From assembly GCA_051252075.1 (NCBI GenBank), contig JBPOFU010000022.1, positions 1 through 40,205 of the forward strand: 40,205 nt of DNA, in the 5' to 3' direction. The DNA is from Oceanococcus sp051252075 (GTDB taxonomy: Bacteria; Pseudomonadota; Gammaproteobacteria; Nevskiales; Oceanococcaceae). Every line of letters starts with the position of its first letter. Within the stretch, counting starts at the first letter, position 1. A program made the translations under genes and the position numbers. This document shows positions 24,487 to 34,224 of the stretch, piece by piece. The notes beneath the pieces are model-generated. The model did no database searches and had not been told where the DNA came from. It saw only the letters and a program-made list of their open reading frames with translations.

Positions 24487-27400
24487 CTAAGCCGCTTCGC
24501 GGATCATGTCGAGCAAGGAATTGATTTCGCTTGCTTTGGGTTTCACCAGCCAGAAGCGAGCGAGGAAGTCACGGAAGTCTTCTAGGATTTCTTCACCCCA
24601 AGCTGACCCCGTTGCGGCAACGTGCTCCAGTAACAAACCACGCAAGTGATTGCGATTCGCTTCCATAGCTTCGGCTGCAATACGATGAATATCGATCAGC
24701 TCATGGTTGTATTGATCGACGAACTGCCTATCCATATCCAAAACATAAGCAAATCCACCGGTCATGCCTGCACCGAAGTTGACACCGGTTGGGCCGAGAA
24801 CGGTCACCACACCACCGGTCATGTATTCACAGCCATGATCGCCAACACCTTCAACCACCGCGGTGGCGCCGGAGTTACGCACACCGAAGCGTTCACCGGC
24901 ACGTCCCGCAGCGAACAGGCGCCCGCCAGTGGCACCGTACAAGCAGGTGTTGCCGATGATGGTGGCATCGCAGGCGTTGAAATGGCTGTCTTTCGGAGGG
25001 CGAATAACAATTTGCCCTCCAGCCATGCCCTTGCCGACGTAATCGTTGGCATCGCCGTCCAGTTCTAGATTTAGGCCGCCAGCGTTCCACACCCCAAAGC
25101 TCTGTCCAGCGGTGCCGTGGAGCTTCAAGGTGATAGGCGTGTCAGACATGCCATGGTTGCCATGTCGTTTGGCGATTTCGCCAGACAGACGGGCACCAAT
25201 GGAGCGATTGATGTTCTTGACTTCGAATTCGAAGCTGCCGCCTAATTTGCCCTCAATGGCGGGTAGCGTGGCAGCCACCATGGCTTCGGCTAATTCACCT
25301 TTATCGAAAGGCAAGTTGCGCGCTTCAACACATTGATGCGGAGAATCGCTGACCAAGCCAGCCGCATCCAAAATGGGTTGTAGATTCAATTTACGTTGCT
25401 TTGCCGTGCCGCCTGGCAACAATTGCAACAGATCGGTACGGCCTATCAGTTCACCTAAAGAGGGAACCCCGAGCTGGGCGAGTAACTCGCGGGTTTCTTC
25501 AGCCACAAAGCGGAAATAGTTCATGACCATTTCGGCTTCGCCGATGAAGTGTTTTTCACGCAGCACTTCATTTTGTGTGGCTACACCGGTGGCGCAATTG
25601 TTGAGATGGCAAATACGCAGGTATTTGCAACCCAAAGCAATCATCGGCGCGGTGCCGAAGCCAAAGGATTCTGCACCGAGGATTGCGGCTTTAATTACAT
25701 CCACGCCGGTTTTCAGGCCACCATCGGCTTGCACCCGAACTTTGCTGCGTAAATTGTTTTGACGCAGGGTTTGATGCGTTTCCGCCAGCCCCAGCTCCCA
25801 CGGTGTGCCGCAATAACGGACCGAAGTCAGTGGGCTTGCACCGGTTCCGCCATCGTATCCAGAAATGGTGATGAGGTCGGCATAAGCTTTTGCGACACCC
25901 GCCGCAATAGTGCCGACACCAGGGCCGGAAACCAATTTAACGGAAATCAGCGCTTCGGGATTGACTTGTTTCAAGTCAAAGATCAGCTGCGCCAAATCTT
26001 CAATGGAGTAAATGTCGTGATGGGGCGGCGGTGAAATCAGTGCAACACCTGGGCGTGAGTAACGCAGGTTGGCAATGTACTCATTCACTTTATGGCCGGG
26101 CAACTGGCCACCTTCGCCGGGTTTCGCACCTTGCGCGACTTTGATTTGCAGAACCTCTGCATTGACCAAGTAGTGCGGTGTGACGCCAAAGCGGCCGGAG
26201 GCGACTTGCTTGATCTTCGACATTTTGTCGGTGCCGAAGCGGGCGATGTCTTCGCCGCCTTCGCCAGAGTTTGAGCGTCCGCCCAAACGGTTCATCGCTT
26301 GAGCTAATGCTTCGTGTGCTTCTGGTGAAAGGGCACCAAGACTCATGCCAGCGGAGTCAAAACGCGGCAGGATCTTCTCTATGCTTTCCACTTGATCTAG
26401 CGCGATCGGGTTGTCCGTTTTTAGGGACATAAGATCACGCAAGCTCATGGGCTCACGTTCGTTTACCAGCCTGGCGTAGGCTTTGAAATCTTCGTACTTA
26501 CCACTGCGTACAGCGGTGTGTAGTGTGGTGACTACATCCGGATTGTAAGCGTGGTATTCACCGCCATGGACGTACTTGAGTAGTCCCCCATGGTCATTGC
26601 TCTTACGTGGATTCCAGGCCAGCTTATTGAGTACCCGAGCATCGTCTTCCAAATCGACGAATTCAGCTCCAGCAATACGTGAGGTTGTGCCTTTGAAGCA
26701 AAAATCGACAACTTCGTCAGCCAAGCCAACGATTTCGAACAGCTGCGCACCGCGATAACTGGCGATGGAAGAAATGCCCATTTTGGACATGATCTTGTAC
26801 AAGCCTTTATTGACGCCTTTGCGATAAGCGCGTTCTAGGTCTGTCGCTGATTTGTGCTTAATTTCCTTGGAACGCAGCATATCTCGCAATGACTCGTAGG
26901 CCATGTACGGATACACGCAGCTCGCGCCGTAGCCGACCAGTACGGCCAATTGATGTGAGTCACGCGCAGTCGCGGTTTCCACCACGATGTTGCAATCACA
27001 GCGCAGACCGACTTCGACCAGGCGGTGCTGTACCGCACCAGTGGCCAGTAAGGCGTGTATCGGTAACTTGGCTTTATCGATTTTCCGATCTGTAAGCACC
27101 AGTACCACTTTGCCGTTGCGTACAGCCTGTTCGGCCTGATCGCAAACGGCTTTCAGAGCACTGTGCAAATCGATTTCACGGCTGTAATTTAGGTCAATAA
27201 TTTCGTGTGCGTAAGCTGGATCTTCGATGCTCAGCAGCTGACGAAATTTCGCCTCCGACAATACTGGGGAGTCGACCAATAAGCGTGCGGCGCGTTCAGG
27301 GGTTTCCTCGAACACGGAGCGCTCTGCGCCCAAGCAGCATTCCAGCGACATAACGATCTGCTCGCGCAGTGGGTCTATCGGTGGATTGGTGACTTGGGCA

Positions 27401-28932
27401 AAAACTTGGCGGAAGTAGTCATACAGAGGACGCACTCTATGGGATAAGACGGCAGACGGAGTGTCGTCGCCCATAGAGCCCACTGCTTCCAGACCGGCTT
27501 CAGCGAGTACACGCAATATTTGGTCGCGTTCTTCGAAGGAAATCTGGAACAGCTTTTCGAAGATGCGTACGGTGCCGGGGACCATGGTTTCGTGGTCGGT
27601 TTCCGCTAACTTGGACTCCAAACGTTGTACGTTCTTTTTCAACCATTGCTTGTAGGGGTGGCGAGCGGCCAGGCGGCGATCAATTTCGGAGGAGGTTAGT
27701 ACTTCACCTTTCTCCGTATCCACAGCCATCATTTGGCTAGGGGCGAGCTTGCCTTTTTCGACCACAGAGCCTGGCTTGTAGTCGTACACGCCAATTTCCG
27801 AAGCCAAGGTGATGTGGTCATCATCTGTTATGACATAGCGCGCTGGACGCAAGCCATTGCGGTCGGTGGAGCAAGCTGCGTAACGACCATCCGTAAAGAC
27901 GATGCCGGCCGGCCCATCCCACGGCTCCATGTGCATGGAGTTGTATTCAAAGAAGGCGCGTAAATCGGGGTCCATCTGCTCGATGTTCTGCCATGCGGGC
28001 GGAATCATCATGCGCATGGCTGAAAAGACATCCAGGCCACCGGCCAAGAGGACTTCCAGCATATTGTCCAGGCTCGAAGAATCAGAGCCCTGCATCGCGA
28101 CCAAAGGTGCGATGGCTTCAATATCCGGCAACAAAGCGTTTTGGAAGCGGTTGGCGCGTGCCATAGCCCAATAACGGTTACCTTGTATGGTGTTGATTTC
28201 GCCGTTGTGCGCGAGATAACGGAACGGTTGTGCCAAACGCCACTGCGGCAGCGTGTTGGTGGAGAAGCGTTGATGGAAGACACACATCGACGATTCCAGC
28301 TGGGAATTTTGCAAATCCAGGTAGAAGCCGGGCAGGGCAGCTGGCATGACCAAGCCCTTGTACAGCAGCACGCGGTTGGACAGCGTGCAAACATAGAATT
28401 CAGGATCGAATGCGGCTGTGGCCTTTTCCGCGGCGCGGCGTGCAAAGAATAGCTTGCGTTCGAAATCGAACTCTTTGATATCGTCGGGCGCGTTGACGAA
28501 CACCTGCTCTGTTAAGGGCAAGGAGCGTAGCGCTTGCTCACCACAGACGCTGGTGTCAATGGGGATTTCTCGCCAGCCAGCCAGTTCCAAGCCTTGCTCT
28601 TTTAAGGCTTGTTCTAGGGTGTCGCGTGAACGTTGTGCGAGGGCGGCATCGGTATTTAGGAATACATTGCCAGCAGCAAAATGCTTGGCAACCTCAAACC
28701 CACAGTTTTTGCCCACAGTGCGTAAAAACGCTTCTGGGCGTTTCATCAGCAAACCGCAGCCGTCACCACTTTTGCCGTCGGCGGCAACCGCGCCACGATG
28801 AGTTAAGCGGGCAAGCGCTTCCACAGCGGTTTCTACCAGCCAATGGCTAGGTTTGTTATGGATATGCGCTATCAGCCCGAATCCACAGCTGTCGTGTTCG
28901 AATTCGGGACGGTAGAGACCGGTCTGCTTCAT
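24487..28932 (-). CDS. gltB: Glutamate synthase large (alpha) subunit
   Basis: 1481 residues from the ATG at 28932. A class II amidotransferase domain begins after a short propeptide with catalytic C16 in EFEHDSCGFGLIAH. The central domain, the FMN-binding TIM barrel (GYDGGTGASPLTS), the [3Fe-4S] motif CKYLRICHLNNC and the C-terminal beta-helix glycine repeats (from about GNHGMSDTPIT to the end) follow in order. It hydrolyses glutamine and makes glutamate from 2-oxoglutarate. An in-frame GTG two codons upstream (28938) is possible, but the purine-rich GGCAGG is better placed for the ATG. It is preceded by a long leader from a promoter near 29110. Confidence 0.97.
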   Translation of the reverse strand: MKQTGLYRPEFEHDSCGFGLIAHIHNKPSHWLVETAVEALARLTHRGAVAADGKSGDGCGLLMKRPEAFLRTVGKNCGFEVAKHFAAGNVFLNTDAALAQRSRDTLEQALKEQGLELAGWREIPIDTSVCGEQALRSLPLTEQVFVNAPDDIKEFDFERKLFFARRAAEKATAAFDPEFYVCTLSNRVLLYKGLVMPAALPGFYLDLQNSQLESSMCVFHQRFSTNTLPQWRLAQPFRYLAHNGEINTIQGNRYWAMARANRFQNALLPDIEAIAPLVAMQGSDSSSLDNMLEVLLAGGLDVFSAMRMMIPPAWQNIEQMDPDLRAFFEYNSMHMEPWDGPAGIVFTDGRYAACSTDRNGLRPARYVITDDDHITLASEIGVYDYKPGSVVEKGKLAPSQMMAVDTEKGEVLTSSEIDRRLAARHPYKQWLKKNVQRLESKLAETDHETMVPGTVRIFEKLFQISFEERDQILRVLAEAGLEAVGSMGDDTPSAVLSHRVRPLYDYFRQVFAQVTNPPIDPLREQIVMSLECCLGAERSVFEETPERAARLLVDSPVLSEAKFRQLLSIEDPAYAHEIIDLNYSREIDLHSALKAVCDQAEQAVRNGKVVLVLTDRKIDKAKLPIHALLATGAVQHRLVEVGLRCDCNIVVETATARDSHQLAVLVGYGASCVYPYMAYESLRDMLRSKEIKHKSATDLERAYRKGVNKGLYKIMSKMGISSIASYRGAQLFEIVGLADEVVDFCFKGTTSRIAGAEFVDLEDDARVLNKLAWNPRKSNDHGGLLKYVHGGEYHAYNPDVVTTLHTAVRSGKYEDFKAYARLVNEREPMSLRDLMSLKTDNPIALDQVESIEKILPRFDSAGMSLGALSPEAHEALAQAMNRLGGRSNSGEGGEDIARFGTDKMSKIKQVASGRFGVTPHYLVNAEVLQIKVAQGAKPGEGGQLPGHKVNEYIANLRYSRPGVALISPPPHHDIYSIEDLAQLIFDLKQVNPEALISVKLVSGPGVGTIAAGVAKAYADLITISGYDGGTGASPLTSVRYCGTPWELGLAETHQTLRQNNLRSKVRVQADGGLKTGVDVIKAAILGAESFGFGTAPMIALGCKYLRICHLNNCATGVATQNEVLREKHFIGEAEMVMNYFRFVAEETRELLAQLGVPSLGELIGRTDLLQLLPGGTAKQRKLNLQPILDAAGLVSDSPHQCVEARNLPFDKGELAEAMVAATLPAIEGKLGGSFEFEVKNINRSIGARLSGEIAKRHGNHGMSDTPITLKLHGTAGQSFGVWNAGGLNLELDGDANDYVGKGMAGGQIVIRPPKDSHFNACDATIIGNTCLYGATGGRLFAAGRAGERFGVRNSGATAVVEGVGDHGCEYMTGGVVTVLGPTGVNFGAGMTGGFAYVLDMDRQFVDQYNHELIDIHRIAAEAMEANRNHLRGLLLEHVAATGSAWGEEILEDFRDFLARFWLVKPKASEINSLLDMIREAA

Positions 28933-28956
28933 GCTCACCTGCCAACAAGTCTTTGG

Positions 28957-28999
28957 GTGAATCGTAGCGGTCAGATGACTCTGCTCGCCTGCGATTCAC
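28957..28999. repeat. 8-bp inverted repeat in the gltB leader
   Basis: GTGAATCG (28957-28964) and CGATTCAC (28992-28999) are exact reverse complements with 27 bases between. They lie about 25 bases before the gltB start inside the predicted leader, so in RNA they could form a stem close to the ribosome-binding site. Confidence 0.5.
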
Positions 29000-29103
29000 G
29001 CGGTGTGTTTATCTAGACGGACGGAGATTTGAATGTTCTGCGTAAGCCGTCGATTGGAAAAGTCGCTTGCCCAAAAAAGGCTTTTATTCGACTTAGCCGA
29101 TCA

Positions 29104-29132
29104 ATTATAGAAATCTATCGCTCTCGCAGCAA
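29104..29132 (-). promoter_or_regulatory. gltB promoter
   Basis: On the minus strand TTGCTG (29127-29132), 17 bases and TATAAT (29104-29109) make a good sigma-70 promoter. The start near 29097 leaves a leader of about 165 bases to the gltB ATG, long enough for RNA-level control. Confidence 0.65.
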
Positions 29133-29220
29133 ATGTGCTTGCTCGAATAATGCCCTAAGTTGTTGATGGACCATGTGGTTATCTTGTTTTGTTAAGTGCA
29201 GTGCTGACCCTAAAGTAGCG

Positions 29221-30345
29221 TCATAATTTGCGCGGATCGAACATACGCTCGTGTTCTTCGATAGCAAAACGATCGGTCATTCCGGCAATATAGTCAGCCA
29301 CTACACGCTCTAAACCGTAGCGTGACGTAGTCTGTTGCTGCCGCTCTGGTAGCAGTCGTGCGTCACTGGCGAAGGCTTCAAATAATTCGCTGATGACGCT
29401 TTGTGCTTTGCGTCCAGAGCGGTGCACGCGATGGTGCTTGTACAGATGTTCGAGCAGATACGATTTGAGTTCGCGTGATTCGGCCGCGATGGGTTCTGAG
29501 AAAGCCACCACGGGCTCGCTGTGTTCACGCACGTCTTGGATGTTCTTGGGATTGAGATCCGCTAGTCGTCGTCGTGTCTGCTCGGTTAGGTCTATGACTA
29601 AGTGATTGATCATGCGGCGAATCACTTCGTGGCGTAAGCGCCTTTCATCCACCAGTGGGTACTGTTTTAGCAATTGCGTATGAATGCGCTCAAATAAGCG
29701 GCATTCACGTAAGCCATCAAAGCTGAGCAGACCAGCGCGCAGCCCATCGTCTATGTCGTGATTGTTGTAGGCAATTTCGTCTGCGAGATTGGACAACTGT
29801 GCTTCACAGCTAGGCTTCTGGCGATTTAGGAAACGCAAGCCAATGTCGCCCAACTCACGGGCATGTTTTCGAGAGCAATGTTTGAGGATGCCTTCGCGCG
29901 ATTCAAAACAGAGATTGAGACCGCGGAAGTCCACATATTTTTCTTCTAACTCATCCACGACCCGAAGGGATTGCAGGTTGTGCTCAAAGCCTCCGTGCTC
30001 ACGCATACAGCGATTCAGCGCCTCTTGGCCGGCGTGGCCGAAGGGTGTGTGGCCAAGATCGTGGGCTAAGGATATGGTCTCGGTGAGATCTTCATTTAGA
30101 TTCAAATTGCGCGCCACTGTGCGTGCGATTTGCGCAACCTCTAAGGAATGGGTCAAGCGCGTGCGAAACAAATCCCCTTCGTGATTGACGAAAACCTGGG
30201 TTTTGTAAACCAGTCTGCGAAAACCAGTGGAGTGCACAATGCGATCACGATCACGTTGAAAATGCGTGCGCATCTGTGGTGCAGCTTCTTCAAAACGTCT
30301 GCCTAAGCTTTGTTCTGGATTGGCTGCCCATGCTGCCAGTTTCAT
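29221..30345 (-). CDS. dgt: Deoxyguanosinetriphosphate triphosphohydrolase-like protein
   Basis: 374 residues, the shorter dGTPase-like class (E. coli Dgt is about 505). The HD-domain metal ligands are visible: H in TRLTHSLEV, HD in LAHDLGHTPFGH, and D in the DEIAYNNHDIDDGL region. The N-terminal RRFEEAAPQMRTHFQRDRDR and the following GFRRLVYKTQVFVN are typical. The family converts dNTPs to the nucleoside and triphosphate. The ATG at 30345 overlaps the aroB stop (ATGA) and is preferred to a TTG three codons upstream at 30354. aroB-dgt linkage is usual in gammaproteobacteria. Confidence 0.92.
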   Translation of the reverse strand: MKLAAWAANPEQSLGRRFEEAAPQMRTHFQRDRDRIVHSTGFRRLVYKTQVFVNHEGDLFRTRLTHSLEVAQIARTVARNLNLNEDLTETISLAHDLGHTPFGHAGQEALNRCMREHGGFEHNLQSLRVVDELEEKYVDFRGLNLCFESREGILKHCSRKHARELGDIGLRFLNRQKPSCEAQLSNLADEIAYNNHDIDDGLRAGLLSFDGLRECRLFERIHTQLLKQYPLVDERRLRHEVIRRMINHLVIDLTEQTRRRLADLNPKNIQDVREHSEPVVAFSEPIAAESRELKSYLLEHLYKHHRVHRSGRKAQSVISELFEAFASDARLLPERQQQTTSRYGLERVVADYIAGMTDRFAIEEHERMFDPRKL

Positions 30346-31427
30346 GTCTGACAAAACGCCGCAAGTGTTTGTTGCAATAGTTCGTCCTCGTAGTCGCTGC
30401 TGAGTACCGTATCACCCAAGCTGTTAAACAGCACTAAGCGCACGCGACCTGCAGCGGTCTTCTTATCACCCTGCATAAATTCAAGCATGGCAGAGGCACT
30501 GAGGTCACTCGGCACGCTAGTCGGCAAGCCTGCTGCTCCAAGGGCAAGCTCTATTCGCTCGACATCTAACGGTTTTAACCAACCATGGCGTTGCGATAAA
30601 TCGGCGGCCATGAGCATGCCCACAGCTACCGCTTCGCCATGCAACCAATCGCGGTATTGCACGTGGGCTTCTATGGCGTGACCGAAGGTGTGGCCTAAGT
30701 TGAGTAGAGCGCGGCGCCCCTTTTCTCGTTCGTCAGCCGCAACTATATTGGCTTTGTGGTGGCAAGAGGTGGAGATGGCTTCGCTTAGCACCGGGGCATC
30801 GCGTTCCAACAGGCGTGACATATTGGTTTCCAGCCAGCTGAAAAAATGATGATCGCCAAGTAGGCCATATTTGATAACTTCCGCAACGCCGGCTTTAAAT
30901 TCACGGTCAGGCAGCGTGTCCAAGGTGGCAAGATCAGTGATCACGCTGTCCGGCTGGTGAAAGGCACCAATTAAATTTTTTCCTAGCGGATGGTTGACTG
31001 CGGTTTTTCCGCCTACGGATGAATCAACTTGGGATAACAGCGTGGTTGGAATTTGCACCAAACTAATGCCGCGTTGATAGATTGCAGCGGCAAAACCGGC
31101 CAAATCACCGACCACGCCCCCGCCCAATGCAACCATCGTGGTATCTCGTCCCAGCTTCAATCGCAGCATGTCGTCCAGCACGGCATTGAGGCTGTCCATG
31201 GATTTAAAACGCTCACCATCGGGCAGGATGTGAACGGGAATGTCGGAGCCGAGTGCCGCACGCACTTGTTCTAAGTACAAGGGGGCAATGGTTTCGTTAG
31301 TGACGACAAAACAGCGACCTGCTTGTGCATCCACAGGATAAAGGCTGCTCTCAGCAATAATGCTCTTGCCGAGATGTATGAAATAGCGCTTGCCAGGGAT
31401 TTTTACGTCTATGCGGGTGGTGTTCAT
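30342..31427 (-). CDS. aroB: 3-dehydroquinate synthase
   Basis: 361 residues, the normal size. The NAD-binding GGGVVGDLAGFAAAIYQRG and QIPTTLLSQVDSSVGGKTAV, with its essential lysine, are textbook. Zinc ligands lie at E in VAEVIKYG and the His in NLGHTFGHAIE and LHGEAVAVGM. It cyclises DAHP to 3-dehydroquinate, the second shikimate-pathway step. Its ATG overlaps the aroK stop (ATGA). Confidence 0.97.
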   Translation of the reverse strand: MNTTRIDVKIPGKRYFIHLGKSIIAESSLYPVDAQAGRCFVVTNETIAPLYLEQVRAALGSDIPVHILPDGERFKSMDSLNAVLDDMLRLKLGRDTTMVALGGGVVGDLAGFAAAIYQRGISLVQIPTTLLSQVDSSVGGKTAVNHPLGKNLIGAFHQPDSVITDLATLDTLPDREFKAGVAEVIKYGLLGDHHFFSWLETNMSRLLERDAPVLSEAISTSCHHKANIVAADEREKGRRALLNLGHTFGHAIEAHVQYRDWLHGEAVAVGMLMAADLSQRHGWLKPLDVERIELALGAAGLPTSVPSDLSASAMLEFMQGDKKTAAGRVRLVLFNSLGDTVLSSDYEDELLQQTLAAFCQT

Positions 31428-31978
31428 TCGTCTAGTAACTTTGAAATTTGTTCGTGGATACTTTTGGCTAAGGCTTTAGCCGATTGGGCTTTGCTGCTAA
31501 TAATGAGGTCGGCAATATCGCGGTACCAAGGATCCCTGGTCGCCATCAGCTCTTTAAGCACCTTCTTCGGATTGTCTTGTCTCAGCAGTGGGCGGTTACG
31601 ACTTTTGCGCGTCCGCTTCCATTGTTGTTCGACCTCAGTATAGAGATAGATTACCAACCCGCGCTGTCGCAAATGCTCCCGGTTTTCTGCACGCATGACC
31701 ACTCCACCGCCAGTGGCGAGAACGATATCTGTCTGCTGGGTGAGTAATTCGATGATTTCTACTTCACGCTCACGAAAGCCGTCTTCGCCTTCCTTCTGGA
31801 AGATATAGGGAATATCCACACCGGTGTGCGCTTCCAGTTCATGGTCGGCGTCGTAGAACTGCAAACCACGCAAATGGGCGAGCTGGCGTCCAACGGTCGT
31901 TTTGCCAGCCCCCATAGGGCCAACTAGGAAAATGGGTGATGAAGTTTTCAACAGAACTGTAACCGGATGGAGGCGCAA
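31424..31978 (-). CDS. aroK: Shikimate kinase
   Basis: Up to 184 residues. The P-loop is GPMGAGKTTVGRQLA, and shikimate-binding residues lie in FYDADHELEAHTG, REREVEII and LATGGGVVMR. RKSRNRPLL is the mobile lid. It phosphorylates shikimate and is coupled to aroB. The start is uncertain: the first in-frame candidate is a TTG at 31978, only two bases from a strong terminator, and a TTG at 31951 would give MKTSSPIFLVG, closer to the family's usual N-terminus. Neither has a good Shine-Dalgarno. Confidence 0.94.
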   Translation of the reverse strand: MRLHPVTVLLKTSSPIFLVGPMGAGKTTVGRQLAHLRGLQFYDADHELEAHTGVDIPYIFQKEGEDGFREREVEIIELLTQQTDIVLATGGGVVMRAENREHLRQRGLVIYLYTEVEQQWKRTRKSRNRPLLRQDNPKKVLKELMATRDPWYRDIADLIISSKAQSAKALAKSIHEQISKLLDE

Positions 31979-31980
31979 CG

Positions 31981-32009
31981 AAAAAGGCCCCGATTATACG
32001 ATCGGGGCC
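31981..32009 (-). terminator. Intrinsic terminator of the pilMNOPQ operon
   Basis: GGCCCCGAT (31986-31994) and ATCGGGGCC (32001-32009) form a perfect 9-bp GC-rich stem with a six-base loop; on the minus strand it is followed by TTTTT (31985-31981). It lies 20 bases after the pilQ stop and directly before the aroK start. Confidence 0.92.
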
Positions 32010-32029
32010 CTGTTATGTCGCTGCCAGCT

Positions 32030-34150
32030 TTAGTTGGCTCGAATGCCGTCGCTGAGGATTTTCGGTGTTACAAAAATCAACAACTCTCGTTTGCTGTTTT
32101 CTCGGGTAACGGAGCGGAAAAGGAATCCAAGAAGTGGGATATCGCCGAGTAGCGGAACCTTGGCTGTGGTTTCAGAAATATTTTGCTCAAATATTCCGCC
32201 GAGCACTACGGTTTCTCCATTGTTTACTAACACTTGAGTGTTCACACTGCTTGTGTCGATCGCGACGGCGTTGCCGCCAGTCGCTTGTGGAACGATGTCA
32301 CCTCTGCTGTCTTTGGATACTTCCAAGTCCATGATGACACGGTCATCCGGTGTGATTTGTGGCTTCACACGCAATTGCAGTACCGCTTCTTTGAACTGAG
32401 TTGCAGCAGTGGCGGCACCCGCGCCGCCGGCGGTAAACGGAATTTCCTCACCCTGCTCGATAACGGCTTCCTTGCCGTCCGCGGTTATCACCCGTGGAGT
32501 AGAAACGACTTCTCCTTTGCCCTCAGCCTGTAACGCGGAGAGTTCTAAGTCGACCAAATAGTCCGAACCTAGGATGGAAACACCATAGGAAGGCACTGTA
32601 GCACCAGTTGATGAGGCGGGGAAAAAGGTCGATAGACGATCACCCAGTGCCGGTATCACCGGAACCCCAGCAGCCAAGCTATTGGCGATGACGTTGGCAC
32701 CAAACAAGGAGCCAGAAGCACCCACAGCTCTGCTATTGTTAACATCACCGAAGGTTGCACCAACGCCAGCACCCACGGATCGATTGAAATCATCATTGGC
32801 AACGACAACACGCGATTCGATTAATACTTGACGAACGGGAACGTCAAGGCGACGCACCAGGCTTTGTATGCCGGCCAGCTTGTCTCGCGTGTCATTAACG
32901 ATAAGCACGTTTGTTCGTTCATCGACAGCGATGGAGCCGCGCTCACTCAGGAATGAACTGTCTTCTTCGGTCAGCAAAGCCTGTATGTCTAGAGCCTTGG
33001 CGTAATTGACCTGAATGATTTCTCCGACCATGGGTGCAAGTTGTTCTGCCTGTTGCTGCGCTTCTAATTCTTGTTTTTGTTGCTCAGCAACTTCAGAGGT
33101 AGGGGCGACCCAAATCACATTTCCGTTTTCAGACTTTGATAAGCCTTTGGTTTTTAGAACGATGTCCAAGGCCTGATCCCAAGGAACATTTTCCAACCTT
33201 AGGGTCACTTCTCCCGCGACTGAATCGGAAGTCACCATGTTCTTACCCGCTACATCGGCAATGATTTGCAACAATGCACGGATTTGAATGTTTTGAAAGT
33301 TAACGTTAAGTCGTTCACCGGTGTACTGCGGTTCTGCACGCGCGCGCTCTTCTTGTTCTGCTTTGGTGAGTGGTTGCAGTTCAATGGTAAACATGTTGCC
33401 CAATTGATAGGCCACTTGATCGAACTCTGCGCCGCTCACTGGGGTGATGCTGATACGTCCATTACTGCCGGTGCTTGATACGTCAACAAATTTAACTGGC
33501 GTCGCGAAGTCCAGAACATCCAAACGGCTGATCAAAGCATCGGTTGGCGGCATATTTCGGAACAAGGCAACTATTTTTCCGCCTTCATTGCGGATATCCA
33601 CATCGGCAGCATCACTGTTCATTCTTATGCTCAATCGACCCGCTCCTGTCTCCGACCGACGAAAATCGACGTCGGTTATAGCGGGAGTGGCGACAGCAGT
33701 AGAGCTTGGGCTTGTTGAAGCCGCCGCTTGCTGGCGCGCCTTTGCGCGATTGCCCAGAGCGCCCGTTAAGTCAATAAATACACTATTGCCCTCGGTGCGT
33801 ACTTGGTAAGGCACCAAAGCGTCCAGACTAATGACCACGCGCGAGCGCCCGCTCGCTTCTACCGCGGTCATTGACTGCACCGGGTCTTTTTGCACGGATA
33901 ACCGTCGCGCGCTCAAATTAAGCGCGGTGGCAGGCAAGTCAATAGAGATACGAGGCGGTGTTTCCAGCGCGAACACCGAAGGCTCGGGGGCTGCCTGATT
34001 GAGCTTCAGTTCGATGCTTTGACCTGCGCCATTGGGGGCGATGGACATGTCGATTAACTCGCGCTGAGCATTGGCTTGCAAAGGCAAGCCGAATGCCAGC
34101 AGTAAGAGGCCGAGCTTGCTTAGTGTTAAACCCAAATGCGTGCCCTTCAT
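32030..34150 (-). CDS. pilQ: Type IV pilus outer-membrane secretin PilQ
   Basis: 706 residues from the chosen ATG. A signal peptide (SKLGLLLLAFGLPLQANAQ) is followed by two AMIN peptidoglycan-binding domains in the first ~270 residues. Next come the STN/N-domains (VNFQNIQIRALLQIIADVAG) and a secretin pore domain ending VPLLGDIPLLGFLFR and ELLIFVTPKIL. It forms the outer-membrane channel for the pilus. ATG 34150 has AAGGTGA at a good distance and starts just before the signal peptide; an in-frame ATG at 34222, two bases from the pilP stop, is the alternative. It is the last gene of pilMNOPQ. Confidence 0.96.
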   Translation of the reverse strand: MKGTHLGLTLSKLGLLLLAFGLPLQANAQRELIDMSIAPNGAGQSIELKLNQAAPEPSVFALETPPRISIDLPATALNLSARRLSVQKDPVQSMTAVEASGRSRVVISLDALVPYQVRTEGNSVFIDLTGALGNRAKARQQAAASTSPSSTAVATPAITDVDFRRSETGAGRLSIRMNSDAADVDIRNEGGKIVALFRNMPPTDALISRLDVLDFATPVKFVDVSSTGSNGRISITPVSGAEFDQVAYQLGNMFTIELQPLTKAEQEERARAEPQYTGERLNVNFQNIQIRALLQIIADVAGKNMVTSDSVAGEVTLRLENVPWDQALDIVLKTKGLSKSENGNVIWVAPTSEVAEQQKQELEAQQQAEQLAPMVGEIIQVNYAKALDIQALLTEEDSSFLSERGSIAVDERTNVLIVNDTRDKLAGIQSLVRRLDVPVRQVLIESRVVVANDDFNRSVGAGVGATFGDVNNSRAVGASGSLFGANVIANSLAAGVPVIPALGDRLSTFFPASSTGATVPSYGVSILGSDYLVDLELSALQAEGKGEVVSTPRVITADGKEAVIEQGEEIPFTAGGAGAATAATQFKEAVLQLRVKPQITPDDRVIMDLEVSKDSRGDIVPQATGGNAVAIDTSSVNTQVLVNNGETVVLGGIFEQNISETTAKVPLLGDIPLLGFLFRSVTRENSKRELLIFVTPKILSDGIRAN

Positions 34151-34224
34151 GTTCTTCACCTTTTGAACCGCTTGATGACGACCTGCCATATTTCCGATTG
34201 ATGTGTTTTTTCGCAGTGCCATGA

